Shown: positions 1-8,537, counted from the first letter of the stretch. The stretch: 64,000 nt of DNA from Pollutimonas bauzanensis (GCF_900129885.1 NZ_FQXE01000008.1:18625-82624), one strand, 5' to 3'. Numbers and translations: made by a program. Notes: generated by a model not told the origin, from the letters alone.

Positions 1-2
1 CC

Positions 3-311
3 GCGGATAGCTTGATGTTGTTCAACGAATCGTTTGCCGCTACGAACGAACGAGAAGGTTCGCAGATTGCCACACAGATCATGAACGCCCTGTTGGAACG
101 TGGCGTCACGATCGTTTTTGTGACCCATATGTACGAACTTTCCCATGCTTTCTATGAAAGAAAAATGCCAAACGCCGTGTTTCTGCGAGCTGAACGCCAG
201 AGCGGTGGCACGCGAACCTTTAAGCTAATTGAAGGCGAGCCTTTAAAAACAGGCTATGGTGAAGATCTCTATAAAGAAATCTTCAAAGACAAAGAAGCGC
301 TTGGCGGATAA
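3..311 (+). CDS. MutS-like ATPase, C-terminal fragment (5' end outside window)
   Basis: About 102 residues are visible and the reading frame is open to the left edge, so this is the tail of a longer gene. The stretch LMLFNESFAATNEREGS followed by VTIVFVTHMYEL is the Walker B/D-loop and switch-histidine region of the MutS-family ABC ATPase fold. NES replaces the DE.GRGT of true mismatch-repair MutS, which points to the MutS-like side family. It converges on the eriC-F/DUF190 operon. MutS-like genes are among those I recall being associated with fluoride riboswitches, so it probably belongs to the fluoride module. Its molecular role there is unknown. Family call is firm; function is inferred from position. 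Confidence 0.75.
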   Translation, partial: ADSLMLFNESFAATNEREGSQIATQIMNALLERGVTIVFVTHMYELSHAFYERKMPNAVFLRAERQSGGTRTFKLIEGEPLKTGYGEDLYKEIFKDKEALGG

Positions 312-417
312 CCCCATCAGTAGGAACTCATTGGCGCTACCCAAGCAGCATGGGTTGCAACGCTCTGATGGCACCCATGCGTTATATGTCCATACCGCTT
401 GGGCAGTCTGTTTTCAA

Positions 418-762
418 CTATGTGCCCAACGCCATTTCCGCACGCATGAAAATGACTCGCGCCTGAGCAAGGTGGTGCTCGTGACGACGCAAAAAATCGC
501 GCAGCTTTTCCTCTATATCAATGAGCTCTATGCAATGCGGATGAGAGGGATGAATCGTCTCCACGTGTCGGGCCGACATGCGCTGACCTTTTAGATAGCC
601 TGCATGTACTTGGTGAAAAATGACCTGCTCGATGCCTTCGCGCGCGGCATGGCGTAGCAGATGCGAAGCCAGCGACGGACGAAAGAAGCGGTGTAGCTTG
701 CGCGACGGCAGCGCTTTCTCGGCAGACTGGAAGTAAAACCGTAGAGCAACGATATTGCTCAT
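418..762 (-). CDS. DUF190 family protein (PII-like fold)
   Basis: 114 residues. It opens with SNIVALRFYFQ and carries a central GYLKGQRMSARHVETIHP and a CIELIDIEEKLRDFL segment, matching the DUF190 pattern of a small ferredoxin-like, PII-related protein (LR.YF..., ...IEIVDSEEKI..FL). The start ATG overlaps the eriC-F stop in an ATGA, with GAAAGGAG just upstream, so the two are translationally coupled in one operon under the fluoride riboswitch. A second DUF190 protein follows the enolase of this module. DUF190 proteins often sit beside CrcB/Fluc or CLC-F exporters; a regulatory or sensory role is inference. Confidence 0.8.
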   Translation of the reverse strand: MSNIVALRFYFQSAEKALPSRKLHRFFRPSLASHLLRHAAREGIEQVIFHQVHAGYLKGQRMSARHVETIHPSHPHCIELIDIEEKLRDFLRRHEHHLAQARVIFMRAEMALGT

Positions 763-2090
763 GAAGAGCTCCTTTCTTCATTGTTAGCCGTGGTGGGTAC
801 GACAGGGGTAGCGCTCTTGCGAAATTCGGCCAAATCGGATAAACGCAGCCCTTCAGGAAAGAGGGCATGTTTGCCCAAACCCAGGCGTTGAGATCGATAG
901 ATCCCGGTGTGGCCGGAAAACAAATAACTAACGACACACGCCAATGCAGCAAATACGCCGATCTGCGGCCCGAATAATTCAATGGCCATAATGGTGGATG
1001 CGATGGGTGTGTTGGCAGCGCCCGCGAATACCGCGACAAAACCAAGTCCCGCTAGTACGGGAAAAGGCAGGGGGAGCACATACGCCAGGGCATTACCCAG
1101 CGTGGCGCCTATATAAAACAAGGGTGTTACTTCACCCCCCTTGAACCCGGCCCCCAGCGTGAGCGCCGTAAAGCCCAATTTACCCAGAAAATCGTAGCCT
1201 GGCAGTGGCTGCTGGAAGGCTTGAACGATGGTGGGAATACCCAGACCCAAATACTTGTCAGCACCCAGGAAGATAGTTGCGAGTAATGCGACCACGGCAC
1301 CGCCCAGCATCGGACGTAACGGCGGGAACTTGATATGCCGCTTGAACCAACGGCCCACGGCGTGCGTGATGTCGGCAAACAGCATTCCAACAAGACCAAA
1401 TGCGACACCAGCCGCAAGAGTCGCGAGTAGTGTTATTGGCGAGACGGCCGGCACAAAAGGCACCGTGTAGAGCGTGTGATGAACACCCAGCAGTCCGGGT
1501 ATCTGGTCACCAATGATCGCGGCGACTAGGCAGGGAAAGATAGCGTCGTAGCGTAAGCGGCCAATGGCCAGTACTTCCAGTCCGAAAATCGCGCCAGCAA
1601 GCGGCGTGCCAAATACCGACGAAAAACCGGCGCTGATGCCCGCCATCAATAAAATACGCCGGTCTTCCTTGTTTAGGCCAAACAAGTGGGTCAGCCGGTC
1701 CGCCAAGGCTCCGCCCATTTGCACAGCGGTTCCTTCGCGCCCCGCAGAACCCCCGAATAAATGCGTCGCGACTGTGCCGAGCAAGATAAGGGGGGTCATG
1801 CGCTTGGGGACAATGCGCTTAGGGTCATGAATTTCATCGATGAGAAGGTTGTTTCCTCCCTCGACCGATTGGCCAAGCCAGTGATAGACCCAACCGATCG
1901 CAAGCCCTGCAATGGGCAAAAGCCACAGGAGCCACGGATGCGCCAGGCGTGTGTCTGTCGCCCAATCAAGCGAAACAAGCAGGACAGCGGACGCCAAGCC
2001 TGCCAAGGCGCCGGCCAGTGAGGAAAGAGCCAGCCAACGTACAACAATTGAGAGCATCGCTAACTGCTCAGGAGGTTTTTTCTTCTTCAT
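759..2090 (-). CDS. eriC: CLC-type fluoride/proton antiporter EriC-F
   Basis: About 443 residues, a polytopic membrane protein of the CLC family that exports fluoride from the cytoplasm. The first CLC signature appears as GSAGREGTAVQMG. The region GFKGGEVTPLFYIGATLGN replaces the usual selectivity segment; absence of the chloride-binding GSGIP serine motif is typical of the CLC-F branch rather than chloride channels. An upstream TTG would add 18 residues but lies right behind the riboswitch terminator, so I chose ATG at 2090; a second ATG 11 codons later is possible because neither has a strong Shine-Dalgarno. It is preceded by a fluoride riboswitch and overlaps the downstream DUF190 gene by 4 bases. 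Confidence 0.88.
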   Translation of the reverse strand: MKKKKPPEQLAMLSIVVRWLALSSLAGALAGLASAVLLVSLDWATDTRLAHPWLLWLLPIAGLAIGWVYHWLGQSVEGGNNLLIDEIHDPKRIVPKRMTPLILLGTVATHLFGGSAGREGTAVQMGGALADRLTHLFGLNKEDRRILLMAGISAGFSSVFGTPLAGAIFGLEVLAIGRLRYDAIFPCLVAAIIGDQIPGLLGVHHTLYTVPFVPAVSPITLLATLAAGVAFGLVGMLFADITHAVGRWFKRHIKFPPLRPMLGGAVVALLATIFLGADKYLGLGIPTIVQAFQQPLPGYDFLGKLGFTALTLGAGFKGGEVTPLFYIGATLGNALAYVLPLPFPVLAGLGFVAVFAGAANTPIASTIMAIELFGPQIGVFAALACVVSYLFSGHTGIYRSQRLGLGKHALFPEGLRLSDLAEFRKSATPVVPTTANNEERSSS

Positions 2091-2144
2091 GAGAACCAGG
2101 AATGTGAAAATTGACACACAAAACCTGGACAGCGGACACGGCAA

Positions 2145-2187
2145 TAAAAAATGCCTACAACTTCCCTGTCCAGGAACTTGTAGGCAT
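2145..2187 (-). terminator. Riboswitch-controlled intrinsic terminator before eriC-F
   Basis: On the minus strand a perfect 10-bp inverted repeat, ATGCCTACAA ... TTGTAGGCAT with an 18-nt loop, is followed at once by six T residues. The 5' arm is the same ATGCC that closes the riboswitch pseudoknot with GGCAT. Aptamer and terminator are therefore mutually exclusive: fluoride binding should hold ATGCC in the aptamer and allow read-through into eriC-F. Confidence 0.85.
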
Positions 2188-2233
2188 CATCAGCCGCAGA
2201 GCGCGGCGGTTAGCGGAGGAATGCCATCTCCGT
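2178..2233 (-). ncRNA. Fluoride riboswitch (crcB motif) upstream of eriC-F
   Basis: Minus strand reads ACGGAGATGGCATTCCTCCG, then CTAACCGCCG, then GCGGCTGATGATGCCTAC. This gives P1 (CGGAG/CTCCG), P2 (CCGC/GCGG), the pseudoknot pairing GGCAT/ATGCC, and the invariant GATGG, AACCGC and CTGATG segments of the fluoride aptamer. A terminator that shares the ATGCC arm follows directly. The motif and the downstream fluoride exporter support each other. Confidence 0.93.
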
Positions 2234-2242
2234 TGGGTGCGA

Positions 2243-2272
2243 ATTATATAGTGTTTTTTCGTAACCTGCCAA
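2243..2272 (-). promoter_or_regulatory. Sigma-70 promoter for the eriC-F riboswitch transcript
   Basis: On the minus strand TTGGCA (2272-2267) and TATAAT (2248-2243) are separated by 18 bp, and the aptamer begins about 10 nt downstream. The -10 is a perfect consensus and the -35 matches at 4 of 6 positions. A start just before the riboswitch is what the architecture needs. Confidence 0.7.
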
Positions 2273-2361
2273 AGGATCTTGAAGCCGATACTCGATAATC
2301 AGCACTAACATGTGAGTACTCAAGGAAATGAATAACGCAGCAGTTTCGCAAGGACATTGCT

Positions 2362-2742
2362 ATGAAAACTACCACCTCAACTTGCCCATTCTGCAGTGCC
2401 AACGACGACGTATTACTAAAAAACAGTCATGCCTATGTCCGACGCGATATCAATCCGGTGACACCGGGCCATCTGCTCGTCATTCCGTTCCGTCATGTCG
2501 CTAGTTATTTCGATACCACCGACCAAGAGCGTATGGCATTGCTGCAATTGCTCACCGCCTCCAAAGCCTGGCTGGTGCAGAATCATGCGCCGGCAGGTTA
2601 CAACATTGGTATCAATGTGGGTGAAGTCGCCGGCCAGACCATTCCCCATGTACATATTCATCTGATCCCGCGTTACGTCGGCGACGTGGACAATCCACGC
2701 GGCGGCGTGCGCGGCGTGATACCAGCGAAACAATCCTACTAA
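2362..2742 (+). CDS. HIT family nucleotide-binding protein
   Basis: 126 residues. The N-terminus has CPFC and the C-terminal half the histidine triad HVHIHLIPR (H-phi-H-phi-H), after GYNIGINVGEVAGQT. This is the Hint/FHIT-like fold that hydrolyses phosphoramidate or adenylyl bonds on nucleotides. It lies between the two riboswitch operons, divergent from eriC-F and upstream of the second riboswitch, so it may be expressed without riboswitch control. HIT genes are, as I recall, among those reported near fluoride riboswitches. One guess is removal of abnormal nucleotide adducts formed under fluoride stress; no direct support is visible. Confidence 0.85.
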   Translation: MKTTTSTCPFCSANDDVLLKNSHAYVRRDINPVTPGHLLVIPFRHVASYFDTTDQERMALLQLLTASKAWLVQNHAPAGYNIGINVGEVAGQTIPHVHIHLIPRYVGDVDNPRGGVRGVIPAKQSY

Positions 2743-2803
2743 GGGTGCGAGAGCAGATCACGTTACCGTCGCCATTTTTCGTAATCGGTGCTAGGATTCA
2801 GAT

Positions 2804-2860
2804 ACGGAGATGGCATACCTCCTATCCCAACCGCTGGATTCCCAGCTGATGATGCCTACG
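2804..2860 (+). ncRNA. Fluoride riboswitch (crcB motif) upstream of eno
   Basis: Plus strand reads ACGGAGATGGCATACCTCC, TATCCCAACCGCTGG, ATTCCCAGCTGATG and ATGCCTACG. P1 is GGAG/CTCC, P2 is GCTGG/CCAGC and the pseudoknot is GGCAT/ATGCC, with GATGG, AACCGC and CTGATG conserved. The 313-bp gap before eno holds this aptamer and about 195 nt of leader. A short CTACGA/TCGTAG stem follows, but no T-run terminator is visible, so control may be Rho-dependent or act on translation. Confidence 0.92.
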
Positions 2861-3055
2861 AATTTCTTACTCAGGAGATCGTAGTGCGCTGTCCATTACT
2901 TCCCCACAACTTCGTTGCGCATCCCGCTCATTTTTCCGGGCGCTCTCTCTTGTATTCGACGCAATGCAATACGGTTACGCACCGTCCGCGCCTAATTAAG
3001 GCGGGACTGGTTGCACGCTGGCTACCCGTTAAATCGGTTTCATCGAGAGGCGATC

Positions 3056-4426
3056 ATGACTAACGCCAGGCGAATCTCGGTTGTCACCGCGCAAGAGATA
3101 CTCGACTCACGCGGCTATCCAACGCTTGAGGTGTCCATCGGACTTGGCGATGGGACGGTCGCCACAGTTGCTGTCCCCGCCGGTGCGTCCACCGGCAAGC
3201 ACGAAGCGAGGGAAAGCCGCGATGGCGATCCTAACCGATATGAAGGTAAAGGTGTCCTTCATGCCATTGAGAATGTCACAGGCATCATTGCTCCTGCTTT
3301 GACCGGCATGCCGGCGGACGATCAGTCCGTCATTGACGCAACGCTGTTGGCGTTGGATGGCACTGAGTTCAAGGAGCGTTTGGGCGCTAATGCGATCCTG
3401 GGAGCCTCGCTGGCATGCGCGCGGGCTGCAGCCGCATCCCACGGCGTCGATCTATACCGATACCTGGGTGGGATTGAAGCCCACGTGCTTCCCGTACCCA
3501 TGCTCAACGTACTTAACGGCGGCAAGCACGCGCCGGATGGATCGGATATCCAGGAGTTCAAGCTCATTCCGGTTGGTGCGCCGACCTTTCGCGAAGCTTT
3601 ACGTTTCGGCGCCGAAACCTACCATGCATTGCGCGACGTGCTACACGACGCAGGCGCGCCGACCACCGTTGGGGACGAAGGCGGCTTCGCCCCGGCCCTG
3701 ACATCGAATGCCGCCTACCTGGACGTTATCATGCAGGCGATCGAGCGCGCAGGCTATCGGCCCGGCGAACAAATCGCCATTGGCTTGGATCCTGCCGCCA
3801 CGACTTTCTGTGAACAGCGCTTCTATCATTTACAGCGGGATGCGCGAACGTTATCTACAGGCGAAATGATCGACTACTGGGCCGACTGGACGCGCCGCTA
3901 CCCAATCATTTCGCTCGAAGATCCTTTGGCCGAAGATGATTGGGATGGATTTCAGCGCATCACGTCTCGACTAGGCAAGCAAGTGCAGATTATTGGGGAC
4001 GATCTTTTTGTCACGAACCGAAAATTCCTGCAGCGAGGAATCGACACGGGATGTTGCACGGGCATACTGATCAAGCCCAACCAGATCGGAACTATCAGTG
4101 AAACGCTGGAAACCGCACGCATGGCACAGCGCGCGGGATATGCCTGCCTCGTGTCACATCGATCTGGAGAAACCCAAGACACCAGCATTGCCGACTTGGC
4201 CGTGGCACTCAATTGCGGTCAGATCAAGGCAGGCGCTCCGGCACGAGGAGAAAGAGTGGCCAAGTACAACCGTTTATTACACATCGAACGCGCCTTGGGC
4301 GAAAACGCTGTATTTGCGGGAAAGACAGCGTTTCCACAGCTACGGCAGTCTCTCGCTGGAGGTATACATCATGAAAGGTTATCAAGTGACATTTTTCACG
4401 GTGCAAGATCGCCGTCACGGCCATAA
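3056..4426 (+). CDS. eno: Enolase, extra copy in fluoride module
   Basis: 456 residues; converts 2-phosphoglycerate to phosphoenolpyruvate. Visible enolase hallmarks are the N-terminal ILDSRGYPTLEV, GASTGKHEA loop, GDEGGFAP, SLEDPL metal ligands, GDDLFVTN, the catalytic-lysine segment LIKPNQIGT and SHRSGET. Enolase is the classic target of fluoride (Mg-fluorophosphate inhibition), so a riboswitch-driven spare or fluoride-tolerant copy is a sensible inference. ATG at 3056 follows GAGAGGCG. The usual enolase end (…AKYNRLLHIERALG…FAGKTAF) is extended by about 29 residues that overlap the next gene by 56 bp. It is probably not the housekeeping copy, which would lie elsewhere. Confidence 0.92.
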   Translation: MTNARRISVVTAQEILDSRGYPTLEVSIGLGDGTVATVAVPAGASTGKHEARESRDGDPNRYEGKGVLHAIENVTGIIAPALTGMPADDQSVIDATLLALDGTEFKERLGANAILGASLACARAAAASHGVDLYRYLGGIEAHVLPVPMLNVLNGGKHAPDGSDIQEFKLIPVGAPTFREALRFGAETYHALRDVLHDAGAPTTVGDEGGFAPALTSNAAYLDVIMQAIERAGYRPGEQIAIGLDPAATTFCEQRFYHLQRDARTLSTGEMIDYWADWTRRYPIISLEDPLAEDDWDGFQRITSRLGKQVQIIGDDLFVTNRKFLQRGIDTGCCTGILIKPNQIGTISETLETARMAQRAGYACLVSHRSGETQDTSIADLAVALNCGQIKAGAPARGERVAKYNRLLHIERALGENAVFAGKTAFPQLRQSLAGGIHHERLSSDIFHGARSPSRP

Positions 4427-4697
4427 GCAAATGGGTGATTGGCTACTTGAGCTTGCTAAATCCATGCAGTTGCACGGTGCGACATTAATTGGAGCACAAA
4501 CAGGGATCGGGGCACGCCACCGATTCCATTCGGTCCACTTTCTTGAACTAACTGACCAACCCTTGGAAATCACGATGATCGTGTCCGAAGACGAATCAGC
4601 CCGGTTATTCGAACGACTCAACGCCGAGCCGAATTTGGAACTGTTTTATGCAAAAACGCCGGTTGAATTTGGAGCTATTGGACGCGTGGACCAGTAG
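4371..4697 (+). CDS. DUF190 family protein (PII-like), second copy
   Basis: 108 residues, start ATG chosen for GGAGG seven bases upstream and for the family start KGYQVTFFTVQDRR. DUF190 features are QMGDWLLELAKSMQLHGATLIGA, GIGARHRFHSVHFLEL and LEITMIVSEDESARLFERL. It starts inside the 3' end of eno in another frame, so the two are coupled, and both depend on the second fluoride riboswitch. It differs clearly in sequence from the DUF190 protein behind eriC-F, so the pair is not a recent duplication. Function is unknown. Confidence 0.82.
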   Translation: MKGYQVTFFTVQDRRHGHKQMGDWLLELAKSMQLHGATLIGAQTGIGARHRFHSVHFLELTDQPLEITMIVSEDESARLFERLNAEPNLELFYAKTPVEFGAIGRVDQ

Positions 4698-4912
4698 TGC
4701 CACGGTACCGTGCTAAACATCGACTGGAGCCGTGGCAGACCAATTGAACTTGGTTACTCACCACGCCCCATAGCGCTTAGCCTTCCACGCAACAATCCTG
4801 TTTGATAAATGGACTGGTTATTGACTGCCTGTAGGCGCTAGATAGTCGCAATTATCCAAATTAGAGATAATTTAGTCAGATTGACTTTCTATCATATTAA
4901 ATTATCCCTAAT
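4698..4912. repeat. Nested inverted repeats at the edge of the fluoride module
   Basis: The gap up to glmS is AT-rich and holds three palindromic elements: TGCCACGG (4698-4705) with CCGTGGCA (4730-4737), perfect over 8 bp and containing CACGGTACCGTG; AGTCA-GAT-TGACT (4874-4886); and ATTAGAGATAATTT with AAATTATCCCTAAT (4860-4873 / 4899-4912), one mismatch. None has a classic terminator T-run. They could serve as factor-independent ends for eno-DUF190 and glmS or mark a module boundary. Confidence 0.4.
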
Positions 4913-4952
4913 ATTAGGCAATCAAAGGGATCGAAATCGGATATCCCCGCCC

Positions 4953-6785
4953 CTATTCCACCGTCACACTCTTGGCCAGATTCCGCGGCTTGTCCACGTC
5001 CGTTCCCCTGGCGCAAGCGGTGTGATACGCCAGCAACTGCAGCGGTATGGTGTGCAGAATGGGCGACAGCTTTCCGTAATGTTCGGGCATGCGAATCACA
5101 TGGATGCCTTCGCTGCTGCCGATTTTGGTATCGGCGTCGGCGAACACGTATAGCTCGCCGCCGCGCGCATGGACTTCCTGCATATTGGACTTGAGCTTTT
5201 CCAGCAGTTCGTCGCGCGGCGCGATGGTCACCACGGGCATGGCTTCCGTCACCAGGGCCAGCGGGCCGTGCTTGAGTTCGCCGGCGGGATAGGCCTCGGC
5301 ATGGATGTAGCTGATTTCCTTGAGCTTCAAAGCGCCTTCCAGGGCGATCGGATAATGCATGCCGCGCCCCAGGAAAAGGGCGTTTTCCTTGCTCGCAAAG
5401 CGGTCCGCCCACGCCATGATCTGCGGCTCCAGGGCCAGCACCGCGCCGATGGCGACCGGCAGGTGGCGCAAGGCTTTCAGCGATTCCGCTTCTTTTTCCT
5501 CGCTGAGCTGTTTTTTGGTCTGGGCCAGGGCCAGCGTCAGCAGGAACAAGGCGGTCAGCTGAGTGGTAAAGGCCTTGGTCGACGCCACGCCGATCTCCAC
5601 CCCGGCGCGGGTGATGTAGGCCAGTTTGCATTCGCGCACCATGGCGCTGGTGGCCACGTTGCAGATGGTGAGGGTGTGCTCCATGCCCAGGCCGCGCGCA
5701 TGCTTGAGGGCCGCCAGGGTGTCGGCGGTTTCGCCCGACTGCGAAATGGTCACGACCAGGCTGCGCGGATTCGGCACGCTGTCGCGGTAGCGGTATTCGC
5801 TGGCGATTTCCACGTTCACCGGTATCTTGGCGATGGATTCTATCCAGTAGCGGGCGGTCAAGCCGGCGTAATAGCTGGTGCCGCAAGCCAGGATCAATAC
5901 ATTGTCGATGTCCTTGAACACCTTGTATGCCTGGTCGCCGAACAGTTCGGGGGTGATGCTTTCGATGTCCTGCAGGGTGTCGGCCACGGCGCGCGGCTGT
6001 TCGAAGATTTCCTTCTGCATGTAATGGCGGTAGGGCCCCAGCTCGGCGGCGCCGGTATGCACTTGGACGGTGTGGACTTCGCGGTCCACGGCGCGGCCAT
6101 CGTGGTCGGTGATCCACACGCGGGCCAATTGCAGGTCGACCACATCGCCGTCTTCAAGATAAATGATCTGATCGGTGGTGCCGGCCAGCGCCAGGGCGTC
6201 CGATGCGAGGAAGTTTTCATTGACGCCGCGGCCTACGACTAGCGGCGAACCCTGGCGCGCGCCCACGACGCGATGCGGCTCGTCGCGGCAGAACACCGCG
6301 ATGGCGTAGGCGCCGGCCAGGCGCCGCGTGGCCTGCTGCACCGCCTCAAGCAAGTCGCCTGCGTACAAATGGTCGATCAGGTGCGCGATCACTTCGGTAT
6401 CCGTCTGGCTTTCGAAAACGTAGCCCGCCGCCTGGAGTTCGCTGCGCAGTTCATCGTGGTTTTCGATAATGCCGTTATGCACCAGCGCGATGCGCGCCGC
6501 GCCTTTGCCCTGGCCGGAAAAATGCGGATGGGCATTGTGCGTCGCAGGCGCGCCATGGGTCGCCCAGCGGGTGTGGGCTATGCCCGTGAAACCGGCCACG
6601 CTTTCTTTGGCGACTTGCGCCACGAGCTCCGCCACCCGGTCGGTGCTGCGCGCGCGGCGCAGCTCGCCATCGGCGTACACCGCTACGCCGCAGGAATCAT
6701 AACCGCGATATTCCAGGCGCTTGAGCCCTTCAAGAAGGATAGGGGTGATGTCGCGTTGCGCCACGGCGCCAACAATTCCGCACAT
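4953..6785 (-). CDS. glmS: Glutamine-fructose-6-phosphate aminotransferase (isomerizing)
   Basis: 610 residues, the normal length. It makes glucosamine-6-phosphate from fructose-6-phosphate and glutamine, the first step to UDP-GlcNAc for peptidoglycan and LPS. The N-terminal class II amidotransferase begins [10 protein letters not shown] with nucleophile Cys2, followed by [13 protein letters not shown] and HTRWATHG. Two SIS domains follow, with [14 protein letters not shown] and a conserved end AKSVTVE. It is divergent from an Lrp regulator. GlmU, two steps later in the same pathway, lies 3 kb away. Confidence 0.97.
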   Translation of the reverse strand: MCGIVGAVAQRDITPILLEGLKRLEYRGYDSCGVAVYADGELRRARSTDRVAELVAQVAKESVAGFTGIAHTRWATHGAPATHNAHPHFSGQGKGAARIALVHNGIIENHDELRSELQAAGYVFESQTDTEVIAHLIDHLYAGDLLEAVQQATRRLAGAYAIAVFCRDEPHRVVGARQGSPLVVGRGVNENFLASDALALAGTTDQIIYLEDGDVVDLQLARVWITDHDGRAVDREVHTVQVHTGAAELGPYRHYMQKEIFEQPRAVADTLQDIESITPELFGDQAYKVFKDIDNVLILACGTSYYAGLTARYWIESIAKIPVNVEIASEYRYRDSVPNPRSLVVTISQSGETADTLAALKHARGLGMEHTLTICNVATSAMVRECKLAYITRAGVEIGVASTKAFTTQLTALFLLTLALAQTKKQLSEEKEAESLKALRHLPVAIGAVLALEPQIMAWADRFASKENALFLGRGMHYPIALEGALKLKEISYIHAEAYPAGELKHGPLALVTEAMPVVTIAPRDELLEKLKSNMQEVHARGGELYVFADADTKIGSSEGIHVIRMPEHYGKLSPILHTIPLQLLAYHTACARGTDVDKPRNLAKSVTVE

Positions 6786-6932
6786 AGATAAACTCCAGCC
6801 GATGTAAAAGATAGGTCATTGTGCGCAACTTACCGGGAAATTAGATTTCTTATTTGAAAGGAATATGATATTTTATTTCTTCGAACACGTTACATGCAAT
6901 TTAATTTCATAAACTATCTATTAGAAATATAA

Positions 6933-7427
6933 ATGGTCACCATCAAGCCTGTCGTCACCCTAGATGAACTGGATTTGCGCATACTGGAGCAAATCCAGGT
7001 GGACAGCTCGCTGACCAATCAGGACCTGGCCGGCCGGGTGCACGCATCGGCGCCCACCTGCCTGCGCCGGGTCCGACGGCTGGTCGACGAAGGCGTCATA
7101 GAAAAACAGGTCGCCATCCTGAACGCGGAGAAGGTCGGCGGCGGCCTGACCGCCGTGATCGAGATCACCCTGGACGTGCAAACGGCTGAATACCTGGATG
7201 CCTTCGAAGCAAGCGTGGCGCACGAACCGGCCATCCTGCAGTGCTACCGCGTATCGCCCGGCCCCGATTTCATCGTGATTGCCCAAGTGCCCGACATGCC
7301 TGCCTACCACGCCATGGCGCACCGGGTGTTTACCTCGCAGGCCAATGTGCGCAATGTGCGCAGTTTTTTTTCTATACACCGCAGCAAGTTCGAAACACGC
7401 ATCGCGCTTCCTGGCGGCCGGCCCTGA
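6933..7427 (+). CDS. Lrp/AsnC family transcriptional regulator
   Basis: 164 residues. The N-terminal winged helix-turn-helix covers about residues 8-65 (LDELDLRILEQIQVD…ASAPTCLRRVRRLVDEGVI), and the C-terminal RAM/AsnC ligand domain follows (GGGLTAVIEITLDV … QCYRVSPGPDFIVIAQV). Such proteins form octamers and respond to amino acids. It is transcribed away from glmS across a 147-bp AT-rich spacer that could hold its own operator. Target genes cannot be told from the sequence. Confidence 0.93.
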   Translation: MVTIKPVVTLDELDLRILEQIQVDSSLTNQDLAGRVHASAPTCLRRVRRLVDEGVIEKQVAILNAEKVGGGLTAVIEITLDVQTAEYLDAFEASVAHEPAILQCYRVSPGPDFIVIAQVPDMPAYHAMAHRVFTSQANVRNVRSFFSIHRSKFETRIALPGGRP

Positions 7428-7450
7428 ACGCCTGGATTGCGCGCCTTGCG

Positions 7451-8530
7451 CTAACCTGGCCTGCCCTGCCGGCCGGCCCTTTCCAGCAAGCGCTGGTACT
7501 CCGCCAGATAGCGCCCCGCCATGGCTTTCGCGTCATGCTCCTGCAGCACATATTCCCTGGCGCGTTCCACCATGCCCGCCCGCAGGCCTCGATCGCTCAG
7601 CACTTTGTCCATGCCCAGCGCGAGCGCCTGGTGGTCGCCCACCTCGCACAATATGCCGCGCCCATCCGCCAGGCTTTCCCGCAAGCCGCCCGCATTGGTG
7701 GCCACCACCGGCACGGAATACAGGAAGGCGTCCAGCACGCTCGTGCCCAGGGCCTCCTGCCGGGAACTGAGCACGAAAACGTCCATGAGACGGTACAGGT
7801 CTTCGATGCCCGCCTGAAAACCCGTGAATAAATAATGGCTCTCCAGGCCCAGCTCGCGCACCAGCTCGCGGGCCTGCGCCTCGGCCGCGCCGCCCGCCCC
7901 CAGGTGCAGGAAGACAAAATCGCGCCGCAGATCGAGCAGATCGCGCACCGCGCGTATCAAGGTGCAGGGGTCTTTTTCCGCGGTAAGCGCAGCGGCCGTG
8001 GCCAGCACGCGCTTGCCCGCCAGGTCGAACTGGCGCGCAAAGGCGTCGAGGCGGCCCTGGTCCAGCGGCCTGGCTTCGATCGCGCTGGGAATCACGCTGA
8101 CGTCCAGCCCAAGGCGGCGCGGCTCGGCCGCCGCCGCCTGGCTGATGGCGACCAGCGCGTCGGCCCTGCCCCACTTCCAGGCGGTTTGCCGCTCGCGCCG
8201 CCGCACCGGAAAAGCGGTGCGGCGCGTAAAGACCACGCGGCGCCCCAGCAGCGGCTTGAGCAGCGCCAGCCAGGTCATCATATTGGCGGTCTGCGCATGC
8301 AGAATATCGAACTCGCGGCCCCGGCGCATCAGGAAGCCGCACAATGAAGCAACGCTGGCGTGCTCATGCACGACAAATCCTTCGGCGCCCGCCCTGCGCG
8401 CCAGGTCGCCGCCGCGGCGGGCCAGCAAAGACACTTGCTGCCCCGCGTCGCGGAACTGGCGCATGCACAGCAGGGTTTGCCGTTCGCCGCCGCGCCAGCC
8501 CCGCTCGAAGTTCAATTGCAGGATGCGCAT
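7451..8530 (-). CDS. Glycosyltransferase family 4 (GT-B fold)
   Basis: 359 residues. The N-terminal Rossmann domain has the family-4 opening MRILQLNFERGWRGGERQT. The C-terminal nucleotide-sugar domain carries FTGFQAGIEDLYRLMDVFVL, SRQEALGTSVLDAFLYSVPV and TNAGGLRE, where the EALGTS glutamates match the EX7E region. Probable role is sugar transfer in LPS or envelope glycan synthesis; the acceptor is unknown. It ends 8 bases from the stop of the following MFS gene, so glmU, the exporter and this gene probably form one transcript. Confidence 0.88.
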   Translation of the reverse strand: MRILQLNFERGWRGGERQTLLCMRQFRDAGQQVSLLARRGGDLARRAGAEGFVVHEHASVASLCGFLMRRGREFDILHAQTANMMTWLALLKPLLGRRVVFTRRTAFPVRRRERQTAWKWGRADALVAISQAAAAEPRRLGLDVSVIPSAIEARPLDQGRLDAFARQFDLAGKRVLATAAALTAEKDPCTLIRAVRDLLDLRRDFVFLHLGAGGAAEAQARELVRELGLESHYLFTGFQAGIEDLYRLMDVFVLSSRQEALGTSVLDAFLYSVPVVATNAGGLRESLADGRGILCEVGDHQALALGMDKVLSDRGLRAGMVERAREYVLQEHDAKAMAGRYLAEYQRLLERAGRQGRPG

Positions 8531-8537
8531 GGCGTGA

